Positions 1 to 7,438 are shown, numbered from the stretch's first letter. The stretch: DNA of 11,435 nt from Burkholderiales bacterium (GCA_014379045.1 JACMMK010000370.1:1-11435); one strand, 5' to 3'. Program-made: numbers and translations. The notes: generated from the sequence alone by a model not told the origin.

Positions 1-1249
1 AGCGACGTCGCCTGACGACGGCGCGGGCACTGCCCAGCCGGCGGCGCGCGCGTCGATACCCGGCGTGCTGCGCCGGGTGCAGGAAGTCATCGCGGGCATC
101 GAACCCCACGATAGTCCGCAGCGATTTCGGGCGCTCGGCGTCGAGGTGGTGCTCGCCGCCGGTCACTTCATCGACCGGCAAACGTTCGAAGCGGATGCGC
201 GTCGACTGACTGCGCGCAGGTTCGTCCTCGCCTCAGGGTCGCGCCCGGCAGTGCCGGACATCCCCGGACTCGCGCAGGTGCCATATCTGACCAACGAGAC
301 GATTTTCTCGCTGGTTGAAGAAGTGCCCTCGTTGACCGTGCTCGGCGCGGGCCCGATCGGTTGTGAACTCGCGCAGGCGTTCGCGCGCCTCGGCACGCGG
401 GTGACGATGATCGGCCGTGCCGAACGGCTGCTGATGCGCGAGGACGCGGATGCCGCGGAGGTTGTCCACGCCGCGCTCGCGCGCGATGGTGTTCAGTTCG
501 AGCTGGGCGCGACCGCGACCGCGGTTTGCGGTACCCCCGGGCAGATTCGCGTCGACTTCATCCGTGCCGACGGCTCGACCGGGCAGGTGGAGTCGAGCCA
601 CCTGCTGGTTGCCGCCGGCCGCACCGTCACCACGGAGGGCCTCGGACTCGCCGCGGCCGGCGTCGAAGTGGTCGAAGGCCGGATCGTCAACGATGATCGC
701 CTGCGCACCACCAACCCGGCGATCTTCGTCGCCGGCGATGCCGCCGGCCGCGAGCAGTTCACCCATGTCGCGGAGCACCATGCCGGGGTCGTGCTGCGCA
801 ACGCGATCTTCCACCTGCCGGCGAAGGTCGAAGCGCGTGTCGTGCCGTGGTGCACGTTCACCGACCCGGAACTCGCACGGGTCGGAGTCTCCGAGACCCA
901 GGCCAAGGCAGAGGGGTTCGAGTTCGACGCGTACCGATTCGATTTCGCCGAACTCGACCGGGCGCGTACCGACGGCGAGACCGAGGGGTTCGCGCGCATC
1001 GTCACCGATCGCCGCGGCCGTCTCCTCGGCGCCACGATCGTCGGCGCGCATGCCGGCGAGGCGATCGCCGAGTACGCGCTCGCGCTGGCGAAGAAGATGA
1101 AGGCGTCGGACATCTCCGGCGTGATCCACGTCTACCCGACATTCGGGCAGATCAATCGACGCGTCGCCGACCAGCGTCTGAAGGCGTCGCTGACCCCGAC
1201 CGCCAAGCGCTGGATCCGCAGGCTGTTCGGCCTGCGGGGGCCGACATGA
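1..1249 (+). CDS. FAD-dependent disulfide-reductase-family oxidoreductase (mercuric reductase-like), 5' end missing
   Basis: The frame is open to the left edge (first full codon at base 2), so the N-terminus is outside the window. The GTG at 65 is probably internal. Seen: the family segment IEPHDSPQRF, a central NAD(P)H-binding Rossmann motif VLGAGPIGCE (about 340-370), the second FAD-binding motif IFVAGDAAG (about 723-750), and a C-terminal dimerisation domain with VPWCTFTDPELARVG and HVYPTFGQ. The missing part should carry the first FAD motif and, if this is a true disulfide reductase, the CxxxxC redox pair. In glutathione-reductase-like enzymes the C-terminal His pairs with a Glu four residues after the HPT-type proline region; here that place is Gln (1148-1150). 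Proteins of this type often sit beside TVP38-like and arsenosugar genes, and the stop overlaps the next start (ATGA). The substrate is unknown; 'mercuric reductase' would be an over-call without the vicinal cysteines. Confidence 0.9.
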   Translation, partial: ATSPDDGAGTAQPAARASIPGVLRRVQEVIAGIEPHDSPQRFRALGVEVVLAAGHFIDRQTFEADARRLTARRFVLASGSRPAVPDIPGLAQVPYLTNETIFSLVEEVPSLTVLGAGPIGCELAQAFARLGTRVTMIGRAERLLMREDADAAEVVHAALARDGVQFELGATATAVCGTPGQIRVDFIRADGSTGQVESSHLLVAAGRTVTTEGLGLAAAGVEVVEGRIVNDDRLRTTNPAIFVAGDAAGREQFTHVAEHHAGVVLRNAIFHLPAKVEARVVPWCTFTDPELARVGVSETQAKAEGFEFDAYRFDFAELDRARTDGETEGFARIVTDRRGRLLGATIVGAHAGEAIAEYALALAKKMKASDISGVIHVYPTFGQINRRVADQRLKASLTPTAKRWIRRLFGLRGPT

Positions 1250-2046
1250 CCTGCGCGCGCAGTCATCACGGGACGCGCCGTCAGCGCGGGGCGATCGCGC
1301 TCAAGTTGGCACTCGCGCTCGTGTTCATCGGCGGACTGGCAGCGTTCTTCCTGCTCGGCGGACCGCAGTACCTGTCACTCGATGCGATCAAGGCCAATCG
1401 CGATCAGCTGCTGGCGCTGACCAACGCCCACTATGTGCCGGCGCTCGTAATCGCATTCACGGTATATGTCGTCGCCACCGCACTCAGCCTGCCGGGTTCG
1501 CTGCTGCTGTCGCTGACCGTCGGCCTGTTGTTCGGGCGCTGGGTCGGCTCTGCGCTCATTCTTCTCGCCGCGACGCTGGGTGCGACGCTCGCGTTCCTGG
1601 CTGCCCGCTACCTGTTCGCCGAGTTTGCCCGGCGCAAGCTCGGACTCGACAAGCCCGACACCCCGGGGATCGCCGCACGCATCAACCGGGGCTTCACCGA
1701 CAACGCCTTCAATTACCTGCTGTTCCTGCGACTCGTTCCCCTGTTCCCGTTCTGGCTGGTCAATCTCGCGCCCGCGTTCACCGATGTATCGGTACGCACC
1801 TTCGTCACTGCAACCGCGATCGGTATCCTCCCCGGGGTGTTCGTGTTCGCCAACCTCGGCCAGTCGCTCGGGCGTATCGAGTCGACGGCGCAACTGATTT
1901 CGCCGACCACGATCGGTGCGTTCGTTCTGCTCGGCGTGTTCGCGCTGGTGCCGATTCTGATCCGGCGCCTGCGTGCTGGGCGCGATACGGACAAACCGGC
2001 GTCCGAACCCGGGGCCGCGCGCAGCGCCGATACTCGACCTGACTGA
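1246..2046 (+). CDS. TVP38/TMEM64 family (VTT domain) inner-membrane protein
   Basis: This is a 266-residue polytopic membrane protein. The ATG at 1246 overlaps the previous stop as ATGA, which fixes the start and suggests translational coupling; the open frame further upstream lies over the oxidoreductase gene and is not used. A basic N-terminus precedes hydrophobic segments near residues 18-38, 64-80, 85-120, 157-176, 183-204 and 221-240. The VTT core is recognisable: SLPGSLLLSLTVGLLFG (81-97), a Gly/Ala-rich helix with LGATLAFLAARY (111-122), then FLRLVPLFPFWLVN (160-173) and ILPGVFVFANLG (194-205). The polar C-terminal tail is probably cytoplasmic. VTT (DedA-related) proteins are linked to membrane lipid or small-molecule translocation, but no substrate can be assigned. 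Its place between the oxidoreductase and arsS matches recurrent arsenosugar clusters, where its role is unproven. Confidence 0.9.
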   Translation: MTCARSHHGTRRQRGAIALKLALALVFIGGLAAFFLLGGPQYLSLDAIKANRDQLLALTNAHYVPALVIAFTVYVVATALSLPGSLLLSLTVGLLFGRWVGSALILLAATLGATLAFLAARYLFAEFARRKLGLDKPDTPGIAARINRGFTDNAFNYLLFLRLVPLFPFWLVNLAPAFTDVSVRTFVTATAIGILPGVFVFANLGQSLGRIESTAQLISPTTIGAFVLLGVFALVPILIRRLRAGRDTDKPASEPGAARSADTRPD

Positions 2047-2056
2047 GAGACAGCCC

Positions 2057-3091
2057 ATGCATCCGACCCTTCCTCGCCTCGAGCCGAGCGACTTTCCCGC
2101 GCTCGTGCGCGGCGCGCTCGATACTCTTCAGGTGAACCTCGGCTACCTGTGCAACCAGCAGTGCCTGCACTGCCACGTTGCCGCGGGGCCCCATCGCACC
2201 GAAGTGATGACCCGGGAGACGATCGATCAGGTGATCGGTTTCCTCGATGCCTCGGCCGTATCGACGCTCGATCTGACCGGCGGCGCGCCCGAGATGAACC
2301 CGCATTTCAAGGATCTCGTGCGCGCCGCGCGTGAACGCGGCATCCGGGTGATCGATCGCTGCAACCTGACCGTGCTGCTGCTGCCGGGCTATGAGGCGCT
2401 TGCCGGCTTCCTCGCGGCGCTTTCGGTGGAGATCACCGCTTCGCTGCCTTGTTATCTCGAGGACAACGTCGATGCACAGCGCGGCAATGGCGTCCACGCG
2501 AGCAGCATCGAGGCGCTGCGCCGACTGAATGCGCTCGGCTACGGCATTCCGGGTTCCGGACGGGTGCTCAACCTCGTCTACAACCCGCTCGGTCCGACAT
2601 TGCCGCCGGCGCAGGCGCCGCTCGAAGCCGCGTACAAGGACGAGCTCGCTGCGCGTTACGGGATCGTCTTCAACCAGCTGTTCGCCCTCGCCAACATGCC
2701 GATCCAGCGTTTCGGCAGCACGCTGATCTCGAAGGGCAGCTTCGACGGCTATCTCGAGCTGCTGCGCAGCGCGCATCGGCCGGAGAACATCGAGGGCGTG
2801 ATGTGCCGCTCGCTGGTGAGCGTCGACTGGCAGGGATACGTCTACGATTGCGACTTCAACCAGATGCTCGGCTTAGGGCTCGGGTCGCTGGGTGGTGTGA
2901 GCTCGCCCGTGCATCTGTCGCAGCTCATCGGCCTTGACCTCGAGGGTGCGCCGATCGCCGTGCGCAACCACTGCTATGGTTGCACCGCGGGTCAGGGCTC
3001 GAGTTGCGGCGGCTCGCTCGCTGCGAGCGGCGAGCGAGCCGGCGAAGGTTCGACGACCGGCGCTTTTGCGACAGCGAGCGTCGGCGCCTGA
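2057..3091 (+). CDS. arsS: Arsenosugar biosynthesis radical SAM protein ArsS
   Basis: This 344-residue radical SAM enzyme belongs to the family that transfers a 5'-deoxyadenosyl group to methylated arsenic, the committed step towards arsenosugars. Seen: VNLGYLCNQQCLHCHV with the CxxxCxxC iron-sulfur motif at C32, C36 and C39; the SAM-contact segment LDLTGGAPEMNPHF (71-84); RCNLTVLLLPGYE (101-113), LPCYLEDNVDAQRG (130-143), LNLVYNPLG (171-179), and a Cys-rich end NHCYGCTAGQGSSCGG (304-319). C250 and C265 add further conserved-looking cysteines. The ATG at 2057 is chosen because homologues begin shortly before the motif; it lies 10 bases after the TVP38 stop with a weak purine-rich GAGAGA upstream. 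The longer frame from 1973 would overlap that gene. After about residue 322 the protein carries an extra low-complexity tail rich in Gly, Ala, Ser and Thr, longer than I expect for the family. Cytoplasmic. Confidence 0.94.
   Translation: MHPTLPRLEPSDFPALVRGALDTLQVNLGYLCNQQCLHCHVAAGPHRTEVMTRETIDQVIGFLDASAVSTLDLTGGAPEMNPHFKDLVRAARERGIRVIDRCNLTVLLLPGYEALAGFLAALSVEITASLPCYLEDNVDAQRGNGVHASSIEALRRLNALGYGIPGSGRVLNLVYNPLGPTLPPAQAPLEAAYKDELAARYGIVFNQLFALANMPIQRFGSTLISKGSFDGYLELLRSAHRPENIEGVMCRSLVSVDWQGYVYDCDFNQMLGLGLGSLGGVSSPVHLSQLIGLDLEGAPIAVRNHCYGCTAGQGSSCGGSLAASGERAGEGSTTGAFATASVGA
3011..3040. repeat. Perfect 11-bp inverted repeat (stem-loop) inside the 3' end of arsS
   Basis: GGCTCGCTCGC (3011-3021) and GCGAGCGAGCC (3030-3040) are exact reverse complements separated by 8 bases, TGCGAGCG. 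An alternative 7-bp fold is possible with CGCTCGC (3015-3021) and GCGAGCG (3023-3029). The element begins just after the last conserved cysteine codon of arsS and covers the start of the extra tail. It is not followed by a T-run and is coding, so it is not a standard terminator. It could slow ribosomes, stabilise or process the mRNA, or be a remnant of an inserted palindromic repeat. The repeat is certain; any function is inference. Confidence 0.8.
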
Positions 3092-3105
3092 GGCGTTGCC
3101 GCATC

Positions 3106-3798
3106 ATGGGCACGACCCCTGCGCTGTCGATCGTGATGCCTGTGCTCGACGAAGGCGCGTGCATCGACGAGGCGATCGAGGCGCTCGAACCGGTGCTCGC
3201 CCGCGGTGTCGAACTGATCGTCGTCGATGGCGGCAGCCGCGACGACACGGTGGCGATAGTGCGTGCGCGCGGCGTGTGCGTGATCACCGCCGCGCGCTCG
3301 CGCGCGCTGCAGATGAATGCGGGTGCGGCCACCGCACGTGCGTCGATGCTGCTGTTTCTGCATGCCGACACGATGCTGCCTGCCGATGCCGATCAGCGCA
3401 TCGTCGAGGCGCTCGCCGCACGCGTCTGGGGACGCTTCGACATCCGCATCGTCGGGCGGCACTGGATGCTGCCCGTGGTCGCGACGATGATGAATCTGCG
3501 CTCCCGATCGACCGGCATCGCCACCGGCGATCAGGCGCTGTTCATGCGCCGCGACGCGTTCGAGGCGGTCGGCGGCTTCCCCGCGCAACCGCTGATGGAG
3601 GACATCGCAATGTCGGTGCGCTTGCGCGCGCACGGTCGGCCGGCGTGCCTGACTGCGAGGGCGCGCACTTCCGGACGCCGCTGGGAACGTCACGGCGTGT
3701 GGCGGACGATCCTGCTGATGTGGCGGCTGCGCTTCGGCTACTGGTGGGGGGAGGCACCGGCGGAACTCCATCGCCGCTACTACGGCACCCCCCGATGA
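3106..3798 (+). CDS. Family 2 glycosyltransferase of arsenosugar clusters (TIGR04283-like)
   Basis: This is a 230-residue GT-A fold glycosyltransferase. Seen in order: LSIVMPVLDEG (7-17), the nucleotide-sugar-binding VVDGGSRDDTV (39-49), ALQMNAGAATA (67-77), the metal/nucleotide loop LLFLHADTMLP (82-92), GDQALFMRRDAFEAVGGFP (141-159) and the acceptor/catalytic-base segment PLMEDIAMSVRL (162-173). It has no signal peptide; aromatic and basic residues near the C-terminus (LLMWRLRFGYWWG) may contact the membrane. The ATG at 3106 lies 14 bases after arsS and fits the family start; the upstream part of the open frame overlaps arsS. Its stop overlaps the next gene as ATGA. Such proteins accompany ArsS and are presumed to add or modify the sugar or aglycone part of arsenosugars, but no defined reaction is established to my knowledge. 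Confidence 0.92.
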   Translation: MGTTPALSIVMPVLDEGACIDEAIEALEPVLARGVELIVVDGGSRDDTVAIVRARGVCVITAARSRALQMNAGAATARASMLLFLHADTMLPADADQRIVEALAARVWGRFDIRIVGRHWMLPVVATMMNLRSRSTGIATGDQALFMRRDAFEAVGGFPAQPLMEDIAMSVRLRAHGRPACLTARARTSGRRWERHGVWRTILLMWRLRFGYWWGEAPAELHRRYYGTPR

Positions 3799-4445
3799 GC
3801 CGCGTGCTGCAGGTGTTCGCGAAAGCGCCGGTCGAGGGGTCGGTGAAGACGCGCCTGATGCCGCCGCTGGATGCGCGCGGCGCCGCATCGCTGCATGCGG
3901 CCCTGGTCGAGCGCACGCTCGCGATGGTCACCGGTGCACGCGGGATCGTCGATCGCGTCGAGTTGTGGTGTGCGCCGAGCGCCTCGCATCCGTTCTTCGC
4001 GCGTTGCGCGCAGAACTTCGCGATCACGCTGCGCGTCCAGACCGGCGATGACCTCGGGCAGCGAATGCATCATGCGCTGTCGCACGCGCTCGGATACGGC
4101 GACGTGCCGGTACTCATCGGTTCGGACTGTCCCACGATGAGTCGTACCGAGATCGGCGAAGCGTTCGAGGCGATCGCCGGCGCGCACGAACCCAGCGACA
4201 TCGCGCTGATGCCTACCGAGGACGGAGGCTATGCGCTCATTGGCGCCCGCCGCGTCGACATGTCGCTGTTCGCGGGCATCGGCTGGGGCGGTGATCAAGT
4301 GTATGCGCAGAGCCTGGCGCGCGCCGATGCGCTCGGTTGGCGCGTGCACTGCTTGCGCACGAGCTGGGATGTCGACCGTCCGGAAGATCTGGTTCGGCTG
4401 CGCGCACTGATGCCGGAAATGCTCGAGTTGGCGACAGCCACGTGA
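3795..4445 (+). CDS. GT-A-like glycosyltransferase/nucleotidyltransferase of arsenosugar clusters (TIGR04282, DUF2064)
   Basis: This is a 216-residue soluble protein. The start ATG at 3795 overlaps the preceding stop by four bases, marking tight coupling with the TIGR04283-like partner. Diagnostic motifs: LQVFAKAPVEGSVKTRL (5-21, resembling the N-terminal nucleotide loop of MobA/CofC-like enzymes), TGDDLGQRM (83-91), PVLIGSDCPTM (105-115, Asp in a DxD-like position), MPTEDGGYALIG (139-150) and SWDVDRPEDLVRL (190-202). Length and motif order match the DUF2064/TIGR04282 family. It is the last gene of the rightward operon; only 34 bases separate it from the convergent gene that follows. Its exact donor and acceptor are unknown. 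The arsenosugar role is inferred from the ArsS neighbourhood. Confidence 0.92.
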   Translation: MSRVLQVFAKAPVEGSVKTRLMPPLDARGAASLHAALVERTLAMVTGARGIVDRVELWCAPSASHPFFARCAQNFAITLRVQTGDDLGQRMHHALSHALGYGDVPVLIGSDCPTMSRTEIGEAFEAIAGAHEPSDIALMPTEDGGYALIGARRVDMSLFAGIGWGGDQVYAQSLARADALGWRVHCLRTSWDVDRPEDLVRLRALMPEMLELATAT

Positions 4446-4479
4446 ATCGAGTCCACGATCGAGCCGCATCGGATCGCGT

Positions 4480-5418
4480 TCAGGGCAGGACCTGCGCACC
4501 ACTGCGCGGCGAAGGCCCTGGAATCGCCGCAACCAGGCCGGCCCATCTGATCGTCTCGGTCCGGATGTGCAGCGCAAAAGCTTCGGGGCTACCGGCCGCC
4601 GCTTCCATGCCCAGCGCTGACAGCCGCGCACGCACATCGTGCTCTTCGATTGTCGTTGTCAGCGCACTGTTGATGTCTGCGACGATTCGACTGGGCGTTC
4701 CCACCCGCGCGACAACACCCACCCAATTGATCACTTCGTAGTCGCGTATTCCGGACTCGGCGACAGTAGGCACGTCAGGCGCCATCGGACTGCGCCGTGC
4801 CCCGGTCACCGCGAGGGCCACCGCGCGCCCGGCCCGTGCCAGCGGCAACGCCGACATGATGTTGTTGAAGGTAAGCGGCACCGCGCCAGATTCGAGGTCG
4901 ACGTAGAGCGCTTCGGTATGCAGATACGGCCGATGACGCATGCGCACGCCGGCGACCCTGCAGAACAGTTCGCCTGCGAGGTGTGGCGCTCCACCGATGG
5001 CCGACGACGCGAACTCGAGCTCGTCGGGCGCCGCGCGCGCGCGCGCGACCAGTTCGGCGATCGACGAGACGCCGAGATCATTGGCCGCCGTAACGACCAG
5101 AGGCGCCGTGGCGAGCAACGAGACCGGCGCGCAGCCGTCGTCGGGGTCCGTGACCGGCAGCGGGTGCAGCGCGCGCTTCAAGGCATGCGTGCCGAGCGTC
5201 GCGATCAGTAGCGTCGTGCCGTCGGGGGCGGTTTGCGCGAGCTGTCGTCCGGCGTTCTCGCCGCTTTTGCCGAGATGGCTTTCCACTCGCACTGCGCGTC
5301 CGAGCAGGCGGCTCAGATGCGGCGCGACGAGACGCGCGACGATGTCCGAGGCGCTGCCAGGGCTGAAACCGATCAACAGGCGCAACGCAGGCCGTGACAT
5401 GTCCGAATCGGAGCGCAT
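4480..5418 (-). CDS. Divergent Bug-family (tripartite tricarboxylate) solute-binding protein lacking a signal peptide
   Basis: This is a 312-residue protein from the ATG at 5418, the third gene of the leftward run, starting 8 bases after the preceding stop. Another ATG at 5400 and one at 5469 (which would overlap the previous gene) are possible; none yields a hydrophobic leader. The Bug fold is recognisable: LRLLIGFSPGSASDIVARL (12-30), TAPDGTTLLIATLG, EFASSAIGGAPHLAGELF, a proline-rich VTGARRSPMAPDVPTVAES, and VGTPSRIV. Several family hallmarks are altered: the usual PFPPGG loop reads GFSPGS, the NRxGAGG motif reads SHLGKSG, and PYKG reads PYLH. Without a leader it should not reach the periplasm and may bind a ligand in the cytoplasm, use another protein's export, or be decaying. 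The frame is intact and coding-like, so I call it a gene rather than a pseudogene. A (CG)8 tract at 5032-5047 lies within it. Confidence 0.85.
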   Translation of the reverse strand: MRSDSDMSRPALRLLIGFSPGSASDIVARLVAPHLSRLLGRAVRVESHLGKSGENAGRQLAQTAPDGTTLLIATLGTHALKRALHPLPVTDPDDGCAPVSLLATAPLVVTAANDLGVSSIAELVARARAAPDELEFASSAIGGAPHLAGELFCRVAGVRMRHRPYLHTEALYVDLESGAVPLTFNNIMSALPLARAGRAVALAVTGARRSPMAPDVPTVAESGIRDYEVINWVGVVARVGTPSRIVADINSALTTTIEEHDVRARLSALGMEAAAGSPEAFALHIRTETIRWAGLVAAIPGPSPRSGAQVLP

Positions 5419-5426
5419 CGCGTTCG

Positions 5427-6422
5427 CTACTCCGGGCGCGCGCCCGAGGCCTTGATCACTTTCGCCCATTTGACGATTTCGGTCCGGATGTAGGTCGCGA
5501 ACTGATCGGGCGTGTTGGTCACCGGCTCGGCGCCGTTGTTGAGCAGGAACTGCTGCATGTCCGCGTTGGCCAGGATACGCACCAGCTCGTTGTTCAAGCG
5601 AGATACTACCGGCGAGGGGGTCCCCGCAGGGGCGACCGCGCCGATCCAGGTATCGGCCTCATAGCCCGGAAATCCGCTCTCTGCCATCGTCGGCAATTCG
5701 GGCGTCGCGCGAGAACGGCTTGCGCTGGTGATCGCGAGCGCGCGCACGCGAGCAGTGCGCATGTGCGGCAACGCCGCCGGCAGGCTGCCGAAATAGAGGG
5801 AGACATGACCCCCGAGCAGATCGGCGAGTGCCGGCCCCCCGCCCTTGTAAGGCACATGCACCATGTCGAGCTTTGCCATTGTCGCGAACAGCTCCGCGGC
5901 GAGATGCGTCGTGCTGCCGTTGCCGGCCGACGCGTACGACAGTTGCCCCGGCTTCGCGCGTGCAAGGGCAGTCAACTGCGTGACCGTCTTCGCCGGCACC
6001 GAAGGATGAAGGACCAGGACATTCGGGAACGTTGCGAGCAACGTGATCGGCGCGAAGTCGCGCACCGGGTCGTACGGCAGCTTCCCATAGAGCGTGACAT
6101 TGATCGCCATCGGCGCGACGTTGGCCATCAAAATCGTGTAGCCGTCCGGGGCTGCCTTGGCAACCGCATCCGTGCCGACATTGCCCCCCGCGCCCGAGCG
6201 ATTCTCGATCAGCACCGGCTGACCCAGGCTCTCGCTCAGCCGCTGACCCACCGCGCGGATGACGATGTCCCCGCCGCCCCCGGGCGCGAACGGGACGACC
6301 CAGCGCAGGGGCTTGGCCGGATAAGACGGTTGCGCGGCGGCCGTGCAACAGAAAAGAACCAGCGCGCAGCCCAGCCAGCGCACCCCGTTCGCGGGCGACG
6401 ATTCGCGCCGAGCGCAAAGCAT
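5427..6422 (-). CDS. Bug-family tripartite tricarboxylate transporter substrate-binding protein
   Basis: This 331-residue periplasmic binding protein is the second of three leftward paralogues. The ATG at 6422 is chosen because it gives a leader with arginines followed by the hydrophobic WLGCALVLFCCTAAAQ (16-31), with likely signal peptidase I cleavage near 30-31; the leader has three cysteines but no convincing lipobox. The frame extends to 6545 but that part overlaps the previous gene. Canonical motifs: PLRWVVPFAPGGGGDIV (38-54), ENRSGAGGNVG (73-83), AAPDGYT (90-96), LSYASAGNGSTTHLAAELF (161-179), VHVPYKGGGPALADLLGGHV (188-207), PELPTMAESGFPGYE, and a KWAKVIKASGARPE ending. Bug proteins bind organic di- and tricarboxylates or similar small acids for TctAB-type permeases, but no TctA or TctB gene is nearby. 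Spacing to the upstream gene's stop is 22 bases; no strong Shine-Dalgarno is seen. Confidence 0.93.
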   Translation of the reverse strand: MLCARRESSPANGVRWLGCALVLFCCTAAAQPSYPAKPLRWVVPFAPGGGGDIVIRAVGQRLSESLGQPVLIENRSGAGGNVGTDAVAKAAPDGYTILMANVAPMAINVTLYGKLPYDPVRDFAPITLLATFPNVLVLHPSVPAKTVTQLTALARAKPGQLSYASAGNGSTTHLAAELFATMAKLDMVHVPYKGGGPALADLLGGHVSLYFGSLPAALPHMRTARVRALAITSASRSRATPELPTMAESGFPGYEADTWIGAVAPAGTPSPVVSRLNNELVRILANADMQQFLLNNGAEPVTNTPDQFATYIRTEIVKWAKVIKASGARPE

Positions 6423-6444
6423 GCGTTCGATGTCGGGCGGCAGG

Positions 6445-7419
6445 CTAATCAATGCGCGCTCCGGAGCGCTTGATGGCCTCGGCCCACTTCGGAATCTCGG
6501 CGCGGATGTGCGCGGCGAACTCTTCCGGACTGCTGCCGATGACATCGAACCCCTGGGTTACCAGACGTGCACGGGTCGCCGGCTGTTTGAGGATCGCCGC
6601 CAGGTCCGAATTCAATGCGGCGACGACTGGGCGCGGGGTACCCGTGGGCACGAGCACCCCGAACCAGGTGCTCGCCTCGAATCCGGGCACGCCCGACTCC
6701 GATATCGTCGGGACATCCGGAGCGGTTGCCGATCTGGTCCGGCTGGCAAGGCCAATCGGGCGGAGCTTCCCAGCTCTGATCAACGGTAATGCGGGCGCGA
6801 TAGTGGAGAACATCATCATGACCTGCCCGCCCAGCAGATCGGTCGTCGCCGGCGCCACGCCCTTGTACGGGATATGCTGGAGTTCAAGTTGCGCCGCGCT
6901 CCTGAACATTTCCATCGCAAGATGGCTGGGACTGCCATTGCCGCTGGATGCATAGTTCAGCTGTTTCGCCTTGGCGAGCGCCTTCAGTTCGTTTACCGAA
7001 GTCGCAGCCAGCGAAGGTGTGGCGACCAGCACGAAGGGCGTCGAGGCAAGCAGCGATACGGGCGCGAAGTCGCGCACCAGATCGAATCCGAGTTTCTGAT
7101 AGAGACTCGTGCTGATCGCGTGCCCGACGGTCGCCTGCAACAACGTATGACCATCGGGTGCCGCGCGCGCCGCGATCTCCGCGGCGAGGTTGCCACCTGC
7201 GCCCGCACGGTTGTCGATCACGACCTGCTGACCCACGCGTTCGGCAAGTTCCTGGCCGACGACGCGAGCCAGCGTGTCGGCACCGCCGCCCGGAGGAAAC
7301 GCGACGAGGAAGCGTATCGGACGCGAAGGAAACTTCTCGGCCGCGGCGCACTCGATCACGCCGCCGCTGATCACGGCTGGCAGCCCGAGCGAAACCACCG
7401 ACGCGGCACTGAGTTTCAT
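6445..7419 (-). CDS. Bug-family tripartite tricarboxylate transporter substrate-binding protein
   Basis: This 324-residue periplasmic binding protein is the first gene of the leftward run. The ATG at 7419 gives a standard leader (MKLSAAS then a hydrophobic core, cleavage probably after CAAA, residues 24-27). Canonical motifs: RPIRFLVAFPPGGGADTLAR (33-52), DNRAGAGGNLA (69-79), AAPDGHTLL (86-94), LNYASSGNGSPSHLAMEMF (154-172), QHIPYKGVAPATTDLLGG (181-198), APDVPTISESGVPGFEAS (233-250), WFGVLVPTGTPRPVV (252-266) and KWAEAIKRSGARID at the end. The glycine-rich loop after the FPP and the SGNGSPSH segment form the ligand cleft in this family; the ligand cannot be read from sequence. Transcription must start in the 7420-7578 divergent region. 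A weak ribosome site precedes it. It resembles the 5427-6422 gene closely in layout, consistent with old duplication. Confidence 0.94.
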   Translation of the reverse strand: MKLSAASVVSLGLPAVISGGVIECAAAEKFPSRPIRFLVAFPPGGGADTLARVVGQELAERVGQQVVIDNRAGAGGNLAAEIAARAAPDGHTLLQATVGHAISTSLYQKLGFDLVRDFAPVSLLASTPFVLVATPSLAATSVNELKALAKAKQLNYASSGNGSPSHLAMEMFRSAAQLELQHIPYKGVAPATTDLLGGQVMMMFSTIAPALPLIRAGKLRPIGLASRTRSATAPDVPTISESGVPGFEASTWFGVLVPTGTPRPVVAALNSDLAAILKQPATRARLVTQGFDVIGSSPEEFAAHIRAEIPKWAEAIKRSGARID

Positions 7420-7438
7420 CGTCGGGTTCTATCACACA

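Noticed and set aside
233..1129. Long antisense open frame over the flavoprotein gene
   Set aside because: Its translation is rich in Arg, Gly and Asp with no family motif, and the opposite strand has clear FAD and NAD(P)H motifs. It is a GC-rich shadow.
847..1245. Upstream extension of the TVP38 reading frame
   Set aside because: It lies entirely over the flavoprotein gene and encodes Arg-rich non-family sequence; the ATGA overlap at 1246 gives the natural start.
1..1249. Naming the flavoprotein merA
   Set aside because: No mer genes are nearby, no C-terminal vicinal cysteines are present, and the N-terminal redox motif is outside the window.
4446..4479. Possible bidirectional terminator between the convergent genes
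   Set aside because: Only a 5-bp CGATC/GATCG pairing with a long loop and no T-run is present, so a terminator is not supported.
5394..6473. Long rightward open frame over the Bug genes
   Set aside because: It is Arg- and His-rich without motifs and lies antisense to two clear binding-protein genes.
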